From positions 1 to 64,000 of the forward strand of contig NZ_QQBA01000001.1 in the NCBI RefSeq assembly GCF_003350545.1: a stretch of DNA of 64,000 bases. Direction: 5' to 3'. Position numbers and translations under genes: made by a program. How positions within the stretch are numbered: the first letter of the stretch is position 1; every line of letters starts with the position of its first letter. The notes under the pieces are model-generated. The model worked only from the letters and a program-made list of their open reading frames with translations. It ran no database searches and was not told the origin of the DNA. Below, one piece after another: positions 50,546 through 60,595 of this stretch. This stretch comes from Flavobacterium glaciei. GTDB taxonomy: Bacteria; Bacteroidota; Bacteroidia; Flavobacteriales; Flavobacteriaceae.

Positions 50546-50715
50546 TTAAGTGTATTAGTTGTAAATGCAAAGATAGCTTTGTTTTTGCGGGATTTAAAAA
50601 AATGCAACCATACATTTATTTGCTTAAACCAAAAGCTATGTTAAATGATTGAATTACTTAAAATTAATAGCGTAATCTTATAAAAGTTATGACTATTAAC
50701 TTTAAATAAAAAAGT

Positions 50716-51083
50716 ATGGAAAGTAATGATTTAGGTTCGAAAAAAACTAATAATAAGCAAAACACTAACGAAGGATTTAGCGGTCAGAATATAGCCAAAA
50801 ATACGTTTCAGATGTATCACATCTAAAATCAGAAGTAGAAACTGATGCACACGGGAATCAAAAAATTGTTCAAAGAGCTCGAAATATTGATGGAACTTTA
50901 GAACAAAATGAAGATAATACACCCGTAAATTTAAGTTCTGATATTGCAAATGTTTCCGAAAAACAAGCACAGAAAATGGTGGAAAATAAAGGTCATAATT
51001 CTGATATCACTCCAAATCGATATCCTAACGAACACCCTGATAATAAGGAAGACCGTGGAAACATTAAACTAGATGAATCGTAA
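50716..51083 (+). pseudogene. frameshifted small hydrophilic gene
   Basis: Frame 1 begins MESNDLGSKKTNNKQ and stops at 50826. A second frame continues from about 50785 with QKYVSDVSHLKSEVETD through RARNIDGTLEQNEDN to NIKLDES and stops at 51083. The total of 368 bases is one short of a full frame; inserting one base near 50783-50788 (at GGTCAG/AATA) restores a single 122-codon ORF. So this is a recent frameshift, or a sequencing error. The protein would be very hydrophilic, Asn/Glu/Lys-rich and probably disordered; I know of no function. A terminator follows. Confidence 0.6.
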
Positions 51084-51099
51084 TTCACTTGTTTAAAAA

Positions 51100-51137
51100 A
51101 AGCCGATATGAAAAACGATTCATATTGGCTTATTTTT
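51100..51137 (+). terminator. terminator after the frameshifted gene
   Basis: AAGCCGATATGAA pairs with TTCATATTGGCTT (one G-T) around 6 bases, followed by TATTTTTTG. An intact terminator supports that the frameshifted region was a real gene. Confidence 0.8.
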
Positions 51138-51291
51138 TGTAATCGAGCACCACATCACCACAGTTATAATAACAAATAACTTCGTATAGGCTTCAATTTC
51201 AGTAATACTAAAACTTCCGTTACTATTTTGCTTTCTAAAAGGAAACCAAAAAACTTTTGTTTATTTTTACATCCTTACAAAAATAAATTCT

Positions 51292-52662
51292 ATGTCAAAT
51301 ATGCTTCCGTTTTTAATTATTTTTATCGTTGCGCTCGCAATTGGTGTTTTTATTGGAAAAATCATTTTCTCTGCTAGATTCCAATCCGAAAAAATTAGTT
51401 TAGAAGAAAAATTAATCGCTTTAAATTCCCAATTCAATCAACTGAAAGAACAAATTATAGTTGACAAAACAACATTTGAAAAACAATTAGAAAACCTTAA
51501 TCTCGATAAAGAAAATATTAGAAGTGAAAAAGACAGCTTAGCCATCCAACTTTCAAAAAAAGAAGTAGATTTTGAAAATCTTTGGGAACGCAACAAAGAA
51601 CAAAAAGAAGAAGTCGAGAAACTACAAGAAAAATTCACCAAAGAATTTGAAAATCTTGCTAACAAAATATTAGACGAAAAATCCAATAAATTTACAGAGC
51701 AAAACAAGGAAAATATGAAAAATATCCTGACACCATTGCAGGATAAAATTCATTTATTCGAAAAGAAAGTCGAAGACACCCATAAAGAAAGTATTGATTA
51801 TCACGCGGCTTTGCGCCAACAGATTTTGGGCTTGCAAGAAATGAATATACAAATGAGCAAAGAAACCATCAACTTGACTAAGGCTTTAAAAGGCGATAGC
51901 AAGATGCAAGGAAATTGGGGCGAATTAGTATTAGAACGCGTTCTTGAAAAATCAGGATTAGAAAAAGGCAGAGAATATGAAGTACAACAAGCCTTCACTA
52001 CAGAAGATGGAAATCGTGTATTTCCAGATGTTGTTATCAATCTGCCGGACGGCAAAAAGATGATTGTCGATTCTAAAGTTTCATTGACGGCTTATGAGAA
52101 ATACATCAATGAGGAAGATGATATTCTAAAAATTAACTATTTAAAAGAACACGTCAATTCCATCAAACGCCACGTTGAACAATTAGGAAATAAAAATTAT
52201 CACGATTTATACCAAATAGAAAGTCCAGATTTTGTTTTATTATTTATCCCTATTGAACCCGCTTTTGCGATGGCGCTAAATGAAGATCCGAGTTTGTACA
52301 ACAAAGCATTCGAGAAAAACATTGTTATTGTTACACCTGCGACATTATTAGCTACTTTGCGAACGATAGACAGCATGTGGACCAACCAGAAACAACAGGA
52401 AAACGCACTCGAAATTGCAAGACAAGCGGGCGCTTTGTATGATAAATTTGAAGGTTTTGTGGGCGATTTAATCAAAATTGGAAAGAAAATAGACGAGAGC
52501 AAAATAGAATACAGCGGTGCGATGAACAAACTCGTAGAAGGAAAAGGAAACCTGATTGTAAGTGTCGAAAAATTAAAAAAAATGGGAGCAAAAGCCAAGA
52601 AGTCACTTCCAGAAAGCATATTAAATAGAGCCGTCAAAGACGAAAATCAACTTTTAAATTAA
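51292..52662 (+). CDS. rmuC: RmuC-family DNA recombination protein
   Basis: A 456-residue protein. An N-terminal membrane helix (about 5-27) is followed by a long coiled coil (about 30-175, Glu/Lys/Leu-rich). The nuclease-like RmuC domain runs from about 195 to 400 (MQGNWGELVLERVLEKSGLEKGREY, PDVVINLPDGKKMIVDSKVSLTAYE, TPATLLATLRTIDSMW). RmuC limits inversions at short inverted repeats, interesting in a genome rich in palindromes. It is followed 7 bases later by the next gene. Confidence 0.93.
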   Translation: MSNMLPFLIIFIVALAIGVFIGKIIFSARFQSEKISLEEKLIALNSQFNQLKEQIIVDKTTFEKQLENLNLDKENIRSEKDSLAIQLSKKEVDFENLWERNKEQKEEVEKLQEKFTKEFENLANKILDEKSNKFTEQNKENMKNILTPLQDKIHLFEKKVEDTHKESIDYHAALRQQILGLQEMNIQMSKETINLTKALKGDSKMQGNWGELVLERVLEKSGLEKGREYEVQQAFTTEDGNRVFPDVVINLPDGKKMIVDSKVSLTAYEKYINEEDDILKINYLKEHVNSIKRHVEQLGNKNYHDLYQIESPDFVLLFIPIEPAFAMALNEDPSLYNKAFEKNIVIVTPATLLATLRTIDSMWTNQKQQENALEIARQAGALYDKFEGFVGDLIKIGKKIDESKIEYSGAMNKLVEGKGNLIVSVEKLKKMGAKAKKSLPESILNRAVKDENQLLN

Positions 52663-52669
52663 ACAAAAA

Positions 52670-53035
52670 ATGAGAAAATTTTTAATGATAATCACAGTTA
52701 TTTTAGTAGTAGCTGTTGCAGGATATTTTGCTTTTTTATACAGTGCCACATACAGCGAAGGGATGCGTTCAGGCGAATTAATAAAAGTAAGTCGCAAAGG
52801 AGTAGCATTTAAAACTTGGGAAGGAGAAATAAGTCAGGGAATATCCGGCGCACAAATATTTTCTTTTTCAGTTTTAGACAGTGAGGAAAAGGTGATTGCT
52901 GACTTACAAGAATTCGAAGGTCAATATGTACAGGTCAATTATGTAGAGCGATACCGCACATTTCCGTGGTGGGGTGACACTCGCTATTTTATTAAGGAAG
53001 TCAAAAAAGTAAATTCTCCATTTAAAATAAAATAA
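52670..53035 (+). CDS. unknown small membrane-anchored protein
   Basis: A 121-residue protein with an N-terminal membrane helix (about 4-22, IITVILVVAVAGYFAFLY) and a small beta-rich domain (RSGELIKVSRKGVAFKTWEGEI, VNYVERYRTFPWWGDTRYFI). Relatives are common in flavobacteria and are sometimes mislabelled 6-phosphogluconate dehydrogenase; nothing here supports that. It lies between rmuC (7 bases) and the thioesterase gene (5 bases) in one operon. Confidence 0.75.
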   Translation: MRKFLMIITVILVVAVAGYFAFLYSATYSEGMRSGELIKVSRKGVAFKTWEGEISQGISGAQIFSFSVLDSEEKVIADLQEFEGQYVQVNYVERYRTFPWWGDTRYFIKEVKKVNSPFKIK

Positions 53036-53040
53036 AATAA

Positions 53041-53586
53041 ATGAATCGCACTTTTAAAACTGTTGCCTCTTCAAATATTCGAATTTCAGAATTGATGTTG
53101 CCTTCACACACTAATTTTAGTGGTAAGATTCATGGTGGTTATATCTTATCGCTTTTAGATCAAATTGCATTTGCCTGCGCCTCTAAATTTTCAGGGAATT
53201 ATTGTGTAACTGCATCAGTAGATACAGTAAATTTCCTTAAACCTATAGAAGTGGGCGAACTGGTTACAATTAAAGCCTGTGTAAATTACGTAGGCAATAG
53301 TTCCATGATTATTGGTATTCGTGTAGAAGCTGAGAATATTCAAACGGGGAAAATCAAACATTGTAATTCATCCTATTTTACAATGGTCGCCAAAGACAAA
53401 GAGGGAAACAGTATGCTTGTTCCAGGATTAATTTTATCTAATAATTATGAAGTCCGTCGTTTTTTTAATTGTATCAAACAAATAGCATTAAAAAAAGAAA
53501 AAGACCTGCATGAAGAAGAGTTTGATTACACCTCTGAAGAAGCTTTAGAAAGTTTAAAAAAATATAATATCAAGCTGGAAATCTAA
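53041..53586 (+). CDS. hotdog-fold acyl-CoA thioesterase
   Basis: A 181-residue thioesterase of the YciA/BFIT type. HTNFSGKIHGGYILSLLDQIAFACASKF gives the hotdog helix with the active Asp, followed by CVTASVDTVNFLKPIEVGELVTI and SSYFTMVAKD. It hydrolyses acyl-CoA esters; chain preference is not readable. A basic/acidic tail of about 40 residues (CIKQIALKKEKDLHEEEFDY) extends beyond the fold. It is the third gene after rmuC and the 52670 gene. Confidence 0.9.
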   Translation: MNRTFKTVASSNIRISELMLPSHTNFSGKIHGGYILSLLDQIAFACASKFSGNYCVTASVDTVNFLKPIEVGELVTIKACVNYVGNSSMIIGIRVEAENIQTGKIKHCNSSYFTMVAKDKEGNSMLVPGLILSNNYEVRRFFNCIKQIALKKEKDLHEEEFDYTSEEALESLKKYNIKLEI

Positions 53587-53686
53587 TCCATGAATCCTTG
53601 ATATCGAACGAATTTTAAGAAATTATCTTTCTATTTAAGACAGTTAATTTCAAATTAAAAATCGTTTCAGAAATTAACTGCTACTC

Positions 53687-53700
53687 CACGTATTTCCGTG
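53687..53700. promoter_or_regulatory. palindrome CACG-N6-CGTG
   Basis: CACG and CGTG flank TATTTC, 63 bases before the YceI gene. The distance matches that of the TACGG-N4-CCGTA dyads to their genes (about 60). Candidate operator. Confidence 0.3.
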
Positions 53701-53762
53701 TACGAATGCTTCTATTTCATCATTTTTTTTGTAACTTTAAGTAATTTAATTCATAAATCAAT

Positions 53763-54302
53763 ATGAAAAAAATAACCTTAATAGCACTCCTTATCTTTAC
53801 AATAGCTACTTCTGCTCAAGAAAAATTGGTATCGAACATTGGAATTATAAACTTTGAAGCTTCCATACCTTCATTTGAAGAAGTAAAAGCAATGAATAGC
53901 AAAACAACTTGTGTTTTATTGACCAATACAGGTGAAATAGAATGTTGGGCTAACATCAAAGATTTTAAATTTAAAAGAGAATTGATGCAAGAGCATTTTA
54001 ACAAAAATTACATGGAAAGCAATCGTTTTCCTAGGGCTATATTTAAAGGTAAAATTGATAAATTTGATTTAAATAAAATTAACTCTAAATCCATTCCTTG
54101 CCAAATTACTGGTAAAATAACCATTCGCGGACGAACTAAAAAAATTGTGATTAATGGCACGCTCAGAAAAGTAAATAAAGGAATTGAACTCTACTCCGCA
54201 TTTACATTAAATACGGATGATTTCAATATTGAAATTCCTTTTATGGTCCGAAGCAAAATCTCTAAAAAAGTGAATACACAACTGATTTGTGTATTACAAT
54301 AA
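53763..54302 (+). CDS. YceI-family exported protein
   Basis: A 179-residue protein with a signal peptide (about 1-18, ITLIALLIFTIATSAQ) and a lipocalin-like YceI barrel: IGIINFEASIPSFEEVKAMN, MQEHFNKNYMESNRFPRAIFKGKI, CQITGKITIRGRTKKIVINGTL. YceI proteins bind polyisoprenoid-like lipids in the periplasm. It ends 3 bases before the convergent TIGR01777 gene. Confidence 0.9.
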   Translation: MKKITLIALLIFTIATSAQEKLVSNIGIINFEASIPSFEEVKAMNSKTTCVLLTNTGEIECWANIKDFKFKRELMQEHFNKNYMESNRFPRAIFKGKIDKFDLNKINSKSIPCQITGKITIRGRTKKIVINGTLRKVNKGIELYSAFTLNTDDFNIEIPFMVRSKISKKVNTQLICVLQ

Positions 54303-54305
54303 ATA

Positions 54306-55220
54306 CTATTTTGCTACACAATCCCTTAAAGCCTCCTCTAAATTTTTGTATTTAAATTTAAAACCAGTTTGTTCCACCTTCTCCGAAGAAATTCTTCTTC
54401 CGGTCAAAACAATTATAGCCATTTCTCCCATGACTAATTTTAATATAAAAGCGGGAACATTAGGTAACCAAATTGAATAGCCAAAAACACGCGCTAAAGT
54501 TTTTGAAAAAACTGTGTTGGTCGTATTATCACAAATTGCTGCATTATACGGTCCTTCCATATTAGAATTATAAACTGCTTGCAAATACATATTACACAAA
54601 TCATCTACGTGAATCCATGGCATGTATTGCGTTCCAGAACCCAATGCAGAACCCAATCGGAATTTAAATAACGGAATAAGTTTTTTTAAAAAACCATCAT
54701 TTTTTCCTAGAACTAATCCAGTACGAATCTTGATGGTACGAATGTTTAGATTTTCGATAAAATCCAATGAGTCTTCCCATTTCTGGCATGTGTAACCTAG
54801 AAAATCATTTGCAGGGGTCATATCCTCTGAACAAATCTCTTCTCCATTTACAGCGCCATAAATTCCAACCGCTGAAGCTGAAATAAATGCATCCAGTTTT
54901 TTATTATGCTTTTTTAAAACAGCATACAATAATTGAGTAGATTTTTCCCTACTATCTATAATCTCAGCTTTGCGTTTAGCAGTCCATCTTTTCTCTGCAA
55001 TATTTTCTCCAGCTAAGTGAATGATGTAATCTGCTTTTAAAACTGCTTTTTCATCAATAGTCTGATTGCTAACATCCCATTTATAATAGAAAACATCTTC
55101 TTTGTTTTGTTTTACTGACCTACTTAATATAGAAACTGAATATCCTTTAGATACCAATAAAGCAGTCAAATTACTCCCAATAAATCCCGAACCGCCGCTT
55201 ATTAAAACATTTTTTTTCAT
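54306..55220 (-). CDS. TIGR01777-family NAD(P)-binding epimerase-like protein
   Basis: A 304-residue extended SDR. Nucleotide-binding GGSGFIGSNLTALLVSKG at 9-26, IIHLAGENIAEKRWTAKRK (the family signature), SASAVGIYGA, and a C-terminal LVMGEMAIIVLTGRRISSEKVEQTGFKFKYKNLEEALRD. The substrate is unknown; it is repeatedly found with photolyase and light-response genes. It diverges from the TetR/UbiB operon. Confidence 0.92.
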   Translation of the reverse strand: MKKNVLISGGSGFIGSNLTALLVSKGYSVSILSRSVKQNKEDVFYYKWDVSNQTIDEKAVLKADYIIHLAGENIAEKRWTAKRKAEIIDSREKSTQLLYAVLKKHNKKLDAFISASAVGIYGAVNGEEICSEDMTPANDFLGYTCQKWEDSLDFIENLNIRTIKIRTGLVLGKNDGFLKKLIPLFKFRLGSALGSGTQYMPWIHVDDLCNMYLQAVYNSNMEGPYNAAICDNTTNTVFSKTLARVFGYSIWLPNVPAFILKLVMGEMAIIVLTGRRISSEKVEQTGFKFKYKNLEEALRDCVAK

Positions 55221-55337
55221 GATAGTGTAAAGCTAATGATTTATAATGGTATAAAATTATATTAAATTTTGTTTAACTTTATTAATATATCGTTAAACAT
55301 TTCATACCTTTATACTTTAATTAGAAAAACAATCAAA

Positions 55338-55997
55338 ATGGCAACTAAAAAAACAACAATAACAAAAGACAAAATAGTTTCAATGTACATGGATTATGTA
55401 TTGGAACATAGTGAAAAACCTAAGTCAGTCTATCATTTTACAAAAATAAATGATTTTACTGAAACAGAATTTTATGCATTTTTTGGAACTATTGAAAGTA
55501 TTGAAAAAGAAATTTTCAAAATGTTTGTAGAAAAAACTATCGATTTGTTAAACAAAAACAAAGAGTACGAGATGTATGACATGAAAAGTAAAATGCTAAG
55601 TTTTTACTTTACCTTTTTTGAAATATTAACTGCTAACAGAAGTTATGTAGTTCTTGTTCTAAAAGAGCATAACAATCAGTTGAAAAAACTAATGCAATTG
55701 TCCGGACTCAGAAACAGTTTCAAAAATTTTCTGACGGAAATCATTTCAGATGATTTTAGAACGCAACAAGAAAAACTTCAAAATTTCCAAGAAAAAACAT
55801 TTCAGGAATCATCTTGGATTCAACTTTTATTGACACTGAAATTCTGGTTAGATGATTCTTCGCCTTCATTCGAGAAAACAGATATATATATCGAAAAATC
55901 TGTAAAAGTATCATTTGAACTAATGAACATTGCTCCTATTGACAGCTTAATCGATTTTGGAAAATTTATTTTCAAAGAAAAAATATACAACAAGTAA
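55338..55997 (+). CDS. TetR-like regulator
   Basis: A 219-residue protein. The N-terminal 60 residues (TITKDKIVSMYMDYVLEHSEKPKSVYHFTKINDFTETEFYAFF) fit a diverged TetR HTH; the C-terminal helical region could bind a ligand. The start is MATKKTT; the longer frame overlaps the promoter region. It overlaps the UbiB gene by 1 base and heads the photoprotection run, so it may repress or activate the cluster; no operator is identified. The HTH is weak, so I keep some doubt. Confidence 0.7.
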   Translation: MATKKTTITKDKIVSMYMDYVLEHSEKPKSVYHFTKINDFTETEFYAFFGTIESIEKEIFKMFVEKTIDLLNKNKEYEMYDMKSKMLSFYFTFFEILTANRSYVVLVLKEHNNQLKKLMQLSGLRNSFKNFLTEIISDDFRTQQEKLQNFQEKTFQESSWIQLLLTLKFWLDDSSPSFEKTDIYIEKSVKVSFELMNIAPIDSLIDFGKFIFKEKIYNK

Positions 55998-57304
55998 TGA
56001 AAACTATTGACTACATCCCGACTTCAAAAATTGAAAGGGCTACAAAACTGGTACAAACCGGTGCAAAAGTAGGTGTAAACTACCTAAAATATTACGGAGA
56101 AAAAATGGTCAATTCTGATTTGACTCGTGATAAATTAAATGAAGACAATGCCGAAGATATTTACGACGGTTTAAAAAGCTTAAAAGGAAGTGCGCTAAAA
56201 GTTGCACAAATGCTTAGCATGGATAAAAGTTTTTTGCCGCAAGCTTACGTAGAAAAATTCTCGCTATCTCAATTTTCTGTACCACCACTTTCTGCTCCAT
56301 TAGTATTAAAAACGTTTAAGACAAACTTTGGAAAAACACCTTATGAAATTTTTGATGAGTTCAATGCTGAGTCAAAGAATGCAGCGAGCATCGGTCAAGT
56401 ACACATTGCGGTAAAAGATGGTAAAAAACTAGCTGTAAAAATTCAATATCCTGGTGTTGCTAATAGTATTTCATCAGATTTAGCGATGGTAAAACCTATT
56501 GCTATAAGAATGTTTAACCTTCAGGGGAAAGACTCTGATAAATATTTTAAAGAAGTTGAAGACAAATTAGTTGAGGAAACTAATTACTTATTAGAATTAA
56601 AACAAAGTCGCGAAGTAGTTGCTGCATGTGAGAAAATTCAAAATTTAGTATTTCCAGAATATTATCCTGAATTCTCTTCTGAAAAAATTATAACGATGGA
56701 CTGGATGAGTGGGAAGCACCTCTCAGAATTTACTAAAATAAATACCAATCTAGAAGTAGCCAATAAAATTGGTCAAGCGTTGTGGGATTTCTACATGTAC
56801 CAAATTCATGTTTTGAAAAAAGTACACGCTGATCCACATCCTGGAAATTTCTTAGTTAATGACGAAAATCAGTTAGTGGCATTAGATTTTGGTTGTATGA
56901 AACAAATACCAACTGATTTTTACACGCCTTATTTTGAATTGATTGATAAAAAAGTAATTAACAATACAAAACTGTTTAATGCAAAATTGTTTGAACTGGA
57001 AATTTTACGTGTAGATGATTCAGCAGCAGAGGTAGCCTATTTTACTGAATTATTTCATGATTTACTGTCTTTGTTTACAAAACCATTTCAAGCAGAAACA
57101 TTTGATTTCTCAGATGAATCTTTTTTTGAAAGCATTGCAGCATTAGGAGAACGTTTTTCAAAAGATACGAATCTTAGAAAAATGAACGGAAATAGAGGTT
57201 CTAAGCATTTTATTTATATGAATAGAACGTTTTTTGGTTTATACAATTTGATGTTTGATTTAAAAGCGCAAATTGTTGTGAATGAATATCAAAAATACAA
57301 ATAG
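55997..57304 (+). CDS. ABC1/UbiB-type protein kinase-like protein
   Basis: A 435-residue UbiB/AarF-like protein. The N-terminal KxxQ extension is ALKVAQML (instead of KLGQ), followed by [12 protein letters not shown] (the A-rich loop), the kinase core with [12 protein letters not shown] and ALDFGCMK. UbiB/ADCK proteins support ubiquinone or lipid metabolism by ATPase activity. No C-terminal membrane helix is clear, unlike classical UbiB. It overlaps the regulator before it and DUF2256 after it by 1 base each. Confidence 0.9.
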   Translation: MKTIDYIPTSKIERATKLVQTGAKVGVNYLKYYGEKMVNSDLTRDKLNEDNAEDIYDGLKSLKGSALKVAQMLSMDKSFLPQAYVEKFSLSQFSVPPLSAPLVLKTFKTNFGKTPYEIFDEFNAESKNAASIGQVHIAVKDGKKLAVKIQYPGVANSISSDLAMVKPIAIRMFNLQGKDSDKYFKEVEDKLVEETNYLLELKQSREVVAACEKIQNLVFPEYYPEFSSEKIITMDWMSGKHLSEFTKINTNLEVANKIGQALWDFYMYQIHVLKKVHADPHPGNFLVNDENQLVALDFGCMKQIPTDFYTPYFELIDKKVINNTKLFNAKLFELEILRVDDSAAEVAYFTELFHDLLSLFTKPFQAETFDFSDESFFESIAALGERFSKDTNLRKMNGNRGSKHFIYMNRTFFGLYNLMFDLKAQIVVNEYQKYK

Positions 57305-57438
57305 TGAAAAAAGAGCATCTTCCTTCAAAAATGTGTCTGGTTTGCAACCGTCCATTTAACTGGAGGAAAAAATGGGAAAAAGTTTGGGAAGAAGTTAAAT
57401 ATTGTAGCGAAAAATGCAAAAGAAACAAAAAGGGTTAG
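57304..57438 (+). CDS. DUF2256 zinc-finger-like small protein
   Basis: A 44-residue protein starting GTG, overlapping the UbiB stop by 1 base. It has the DUF2256 signature: [19 protein letters not shown], then [11 protein letters not shown], with four cysteines likely to bind zinc. Function unknown; the family is regularly encoded beside photolyase/cryptochrome genes. Its end overlaps the start of the DASH cryptochrome by 25 bases in another frame. Confidence 0.88.
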   Translation: MKKEHLPSKMCLVCNRPFNWRKKWEKVWEEVKYCSEKCKRNKKG

Positions 57439-58718
57439 TTTGGTTTAGAAATGATTTAAGAGTTCACGATAACGAATCGGTGACAAATGCTATTCAAGAA
57501 AATGATAGCGTAATTGCTGTGTATTGTTTTGATCCAAGACATTTCGAAAAGACACGTTTTGGATTTAAAAAAACAGAAAAATTTCGGGCTAAATTTCTGA
57601 TCGAATCGATAACTGCATTGAAACGGAATTTGGAAAAGTTGAATATTACGCTTTTCGTATACCATCAAAAACCAGAAGATTTGATTCCGCAAATTATTGC
57701 TAAAAATGAAATTAGTTCCGTCTATCTTCAAGAAGAATGGACAAGCGAAGAAATGGAAGTTTTAGAGAACGTAAAGTCTCAAGTTTCAGATACAGTAGTG
57801 TTCAAAGCAACTTACAATCAATTCTTGTTCCATCCTAATGCGATTCCGTTTGCGATTGAAAAGATTCCTAATGTTTTTACACAATTTAGGAATCAATGCG
57901 AAAAATCGACTAAAGTAAAACCTGAATTTAAGGTTCAGCCACTTTCTAAAGAAAATTTCGTAACAAACGAAACTGAAATTCCCAGCATGGAAACATTGGG
58001 TTTTACTGATTTCAAAACAGATTCAAGAACCGCATTCCCTTTTGCTGGTGGTGAAGATGAGGCATTAAAACGAATTCAAAATTATTTTTGGGAAACTAAA
58101 AAACTAAGCGTTTATAAACTGACCCGCAACGGATTAATTGGTACTGATTTTAGTTCGAAATTCTCACCTTGGTTAGCCAATGGATCAATTTCGGCAAAAA
58201 CTATTTATTGGGAGATTATTAAATATGAACAACAAATTGGAAAAAACGATTCTACATATTGGTTGATTTTCGAATTAATTTGGAGAGATTATTTTAAATA
58301 CGTTTCTATGAAAAATGGAAATTCTATTTTTAAAATAGGCGGAATTTTAGACAAAGATTACGATTGGAAAACCAATTCTTCTGCCATAAATAAATGGATA
58401 AATGGCGATACGCATGAGCCTTTTGTAAATGCCAATATGATTGAATTGCAACAAACAGGGTGGATGAGCAATCGTGGCAGACAAAATGTAGGTTCTTATT
58501 TTTCAAAAAATCTCCTGTTAGACTGGCGCATCGGAGCTGCTTATTTTGAGGCCATGCTTATAGATTACGATGTACACAGCAATTATGGGAATTGGATGTA
58601 TGTTTCAGGAGTTGGAAATGATCCAAGAGACCGAAAATTCAACATAAAATTACAAGCCGAAAATTACGATGGAGAATCAAAATTCCAGAAATTATGGCTG
58701 CAACAACAATTATTTTAA
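57414..58718 (+). CDS. DASH-type cryptochrome / photolyase
   Basis: A 434-residue flavoprotein. The N-terminal photolyase domain ([16 protein letters not shown]) is followed by an FAD-binding domain with [70 protein letters not shown] and [21 protein letters not shown]. These match CRY-DASH. Such proteins repair cyclobutane dimers in single-stranded DNA or act as light sensors. It is translationally coupled to DUF2256 and 7 bases before a second photolyase. Confidence 0.92.
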   Translation: MQKKQKGLVWFRNDLRVHDNESVTNAIQENDSVIAVYCFDPRHFEKTRFGFKKTEKFRAKFLIESITALKRNLEKLNITLFVYHQKPEDLIPQIIAKNEISSVYLQEEWTSEEMEVLENVKSQVSDTVVFKATYNQFLFHPNAIPFAIEKIPNVFTQFRNQCEKSTKVKPEFKVQPLSKENFVTNETEIPSMETLGFTDFKTDSRTAFPFAGGEDEALKRIQNYFWETKKLSVYKLTRNGLIGTDFSSKFSPWLANGSISAKTIYWEIIKYEQQIGKNDSTYWLIFELIWRDYFKYVSMKNGNSIFKIGGILDKDYDWKTNSSAINKWINGDTHEPFVNANMIELQQTGWMSNRGRQNVGSYFSKNLLLDWRIGAAYFEAMLIDYDVHSNYGNWMYVSGVGNDPRDRKFNIKLQAENYDGESKFQKLWLQQQLF

Positions 58719-58725
58719 AAAGTAA

Positions 58726-60210
58726 ATGAATACAAACAAGAAACATATCAATGTGGTTTGGTTTAAAAGAGACCTTCGTTTACAGGATAACGAAGCGATT
58801 TTTAATGCAACAAGAACAGAAATACCCACTTTGTTGCTTTATGTATTCGAAAAATCTCTCGAAAATGATTCACATTACAGTTCCAGACACTGGAATTTCA
58901 TCAAACAATCACTAGTAGATATTAACAAACAACTGGAGCAATCAAACACTCAAGTTTTAGCAGTGACTTCGGAAGTGATTCAGGTTTTCAACATTCTCGA
59001 AGAAACATATAAAATCGAAACGGTCTATTCGCATCAGGAAACTGGTTTAAAAATCACGTATGAAAGAGATAAAACTTTCAAGCGATTTTGCAAAAACAAT
59101 CAAATCAATTGGATTGAAAACACAAATAATGGAATTTTCAGGGCGTTAAGAAACCGAACGAATTGGGTTACCATGTGGGAAGATTATATGAATCAACCGC
59201 AATTGATTTTTGATGCTAAATCAGAAAATTTCCTTGCTGTATCAGAAATTGTTGAACTAGAAAAAGTATTAGAAAAGACCAATTTAGAAACTGTTCCGGA
59301 TGCAATTTTTCAAAAAGGGGGAAGCACCATGGCTGGAAAATATTTACAAACTTTTTTTGACGAACGGTATCAAAATTATAATTCTCATATATCGAAACCA
59401 TTATTGGCTCGAAAAAGTTGCAGTAGATTGTCACCATATATTGCTTGGGGAAATTTATCTTCCAGACAAGTTTTGCAAAAGGCAGCAACATTTAGATTGA
59501 CGTGTTCCCATCAAAAGCAAATTGATTCATTTGTTTCCAGACTGACTTGGCAAGCACATTTCATACAAAAATTTGAAATGGAAGAAATAATGGAGTTTGA
59601 GAGTGTCAATAAAGGTTTTCACTCATTGAAAAAGAAAGTAAATGAAAATTATATTGAAGCTTGGAAAACGGGACAAACCGGATTTCCATTAATTGATGCT
59701 TGCATGCGATGCCTAAATGAAACAGGTTATTTGAACTTTAGAATGCGCGCCATGTTAGTTTCTTTTTTTACTCATAATTTGTGGCAACCTTGGCAAGAAG
59801 CAACACAACATTTATCACAAATGTTTTTGGATTTTGAGCCCGGAATACATTTTCCACAGTTACAAATGCAAGCTGGTGAAACAGGAATCAATATGCTACG
59901 TATTTATAATCCAATAAAGAACAGTTACGAACACGATCCCGATGGTGAGTTTATAAAAAAATGGGTACCTGAACTGCGCAATTTACCTCGAGCATTTGTA
60001 CACGAACCATACAAAATGACTTATTTAGACCAAAAGTTTAATGATTTCGAAATAGGAACTAGTTATCCAAAACCAATTGTAAATATGGAACGAACTAGAA
60101 AATTTGCCAGTGATTTTTTATGGAAAATGAAGAAAAACCCATTGGTCAAAGAAGAAAGTTCTCGGATATTAAAACTTCACACTATGGCAGACATTGGCGA
60201 CACTGAATAA
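58726..60210 (+). CDS. cryptochrome/photolyase-family flavoprotein
   Basis: A 494-residue photolyase. VVWFKRDLRLQDNEAIF starts the antenna domain; the FAD domain includes CSRLSPYIAWGNLSSRQV, TGFPLIDACMRCLNETGYLNFRMRAMLVSFFTHNLW and QAGETGINMLRIYNPIKNSYEHDPDGEFIKKWVPEL. It differs from the CRY-DASH upstream and from the class I enzyme at the window end. The exact lesion (CPD or 6-4) cannot be told from sequence alone. It is the fourth gene of the coupled run. Confidence 0.9.
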   Translation: MNTNKKHINVVWFKRDLRLQDNEAIFNATRTEIPTLLLYVFEKSLENDSHYSSRHWNFIKQSLVDINKQLEQSNTQVLAVTSEVIQVFNILEETYKIETVYSHQETGLKITYERDKTFKRFCKNNQINWIENTNNGIFRALRNRTNWVTMWEDYMNQPQLIFDAKSENFLAVSEIVELEKVLEKTNLETVPDAIFQKGGSTMAGKYLQTFFDERYQNYNSHISKPLLARKSCSRLSPYIAWGNLSSRQVLQKAATFRLTCSHQKQIDSFVSRLTWQAHFIQKFEMEEIMEFESVNKGFHSLKKKVNENYIEAWKTGQTGFPLIDACMRCLNETGYLNFRMRAMLVSFFTHNLWQPWQEATQHLSQMFLDFEPGIHFPQLQMQAGETGINMLRIYNPIKNSYEHDPDGEFIKKWVPELRNLPRAFVHEPYKMTYLDQKFNDFEIGTSYPKPIVNMERTRKFASDFLWKMKKNPLVKEESSRILKLHTMADIGDTE

Positions 60211-60257
60211 TTTTAAAAGAAAGAAAAGAAAAAACAAAATCAAATAAATAAAATACC

Positions 60258-60542
60258 GTGACTATAAAAAAAGAACTTACTGATTTAGACAAAGACCGAA
60301 TCATAGAAATGGCTTGGGAAGACAGAACAACTTTTGATGCCATTTTATTACAATTTGGATTAAAAGAACAAGAAGTAATCGACCTGATGCGCGCTGAAAT
60401 GAAACCTTCCAGTTTTAGAATGTGGCGCGAAAGAGTACAAGGCCGTAAAACAAAACATGAAAAATTAAGAGATTTTCGAGAAGGACGTTTTAAGTGTACG
60501 ATGCAAAGACAAATTAACAATAATAAGATTTCCAAACGATAA
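60258..60542 (+). CDS. TIGR03643-family small protein
   Basis: A 94-residue basic protein starting GTG. DLDKDRIIEMAWEDRTTFDAILLQFGLKEQEVIDLMR and KPSSFRMWRERVQGRKTKHEKL match TIGR03643. The first part resembles a small HTH, the end is Lys/Arg-rich. Function unknown; it accompanies photolyase genes in many bacteria. It lies 47 bases after the photolyase. Confidence 0.9.
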   Translation: MTIKKELTDLDKDRIIEMAWEDRTTFDAILLQFGLKEQEVIDLMRAEMKPSSFRMWRERVQGRKTKHEKLRDFREGRFKCTMQRQINNNKISKR

Positions 60543-60595
60543 AAATTAGTGTTCCATGAGCATTAATCCGTAAAAACTATAATAAATATACAAAA

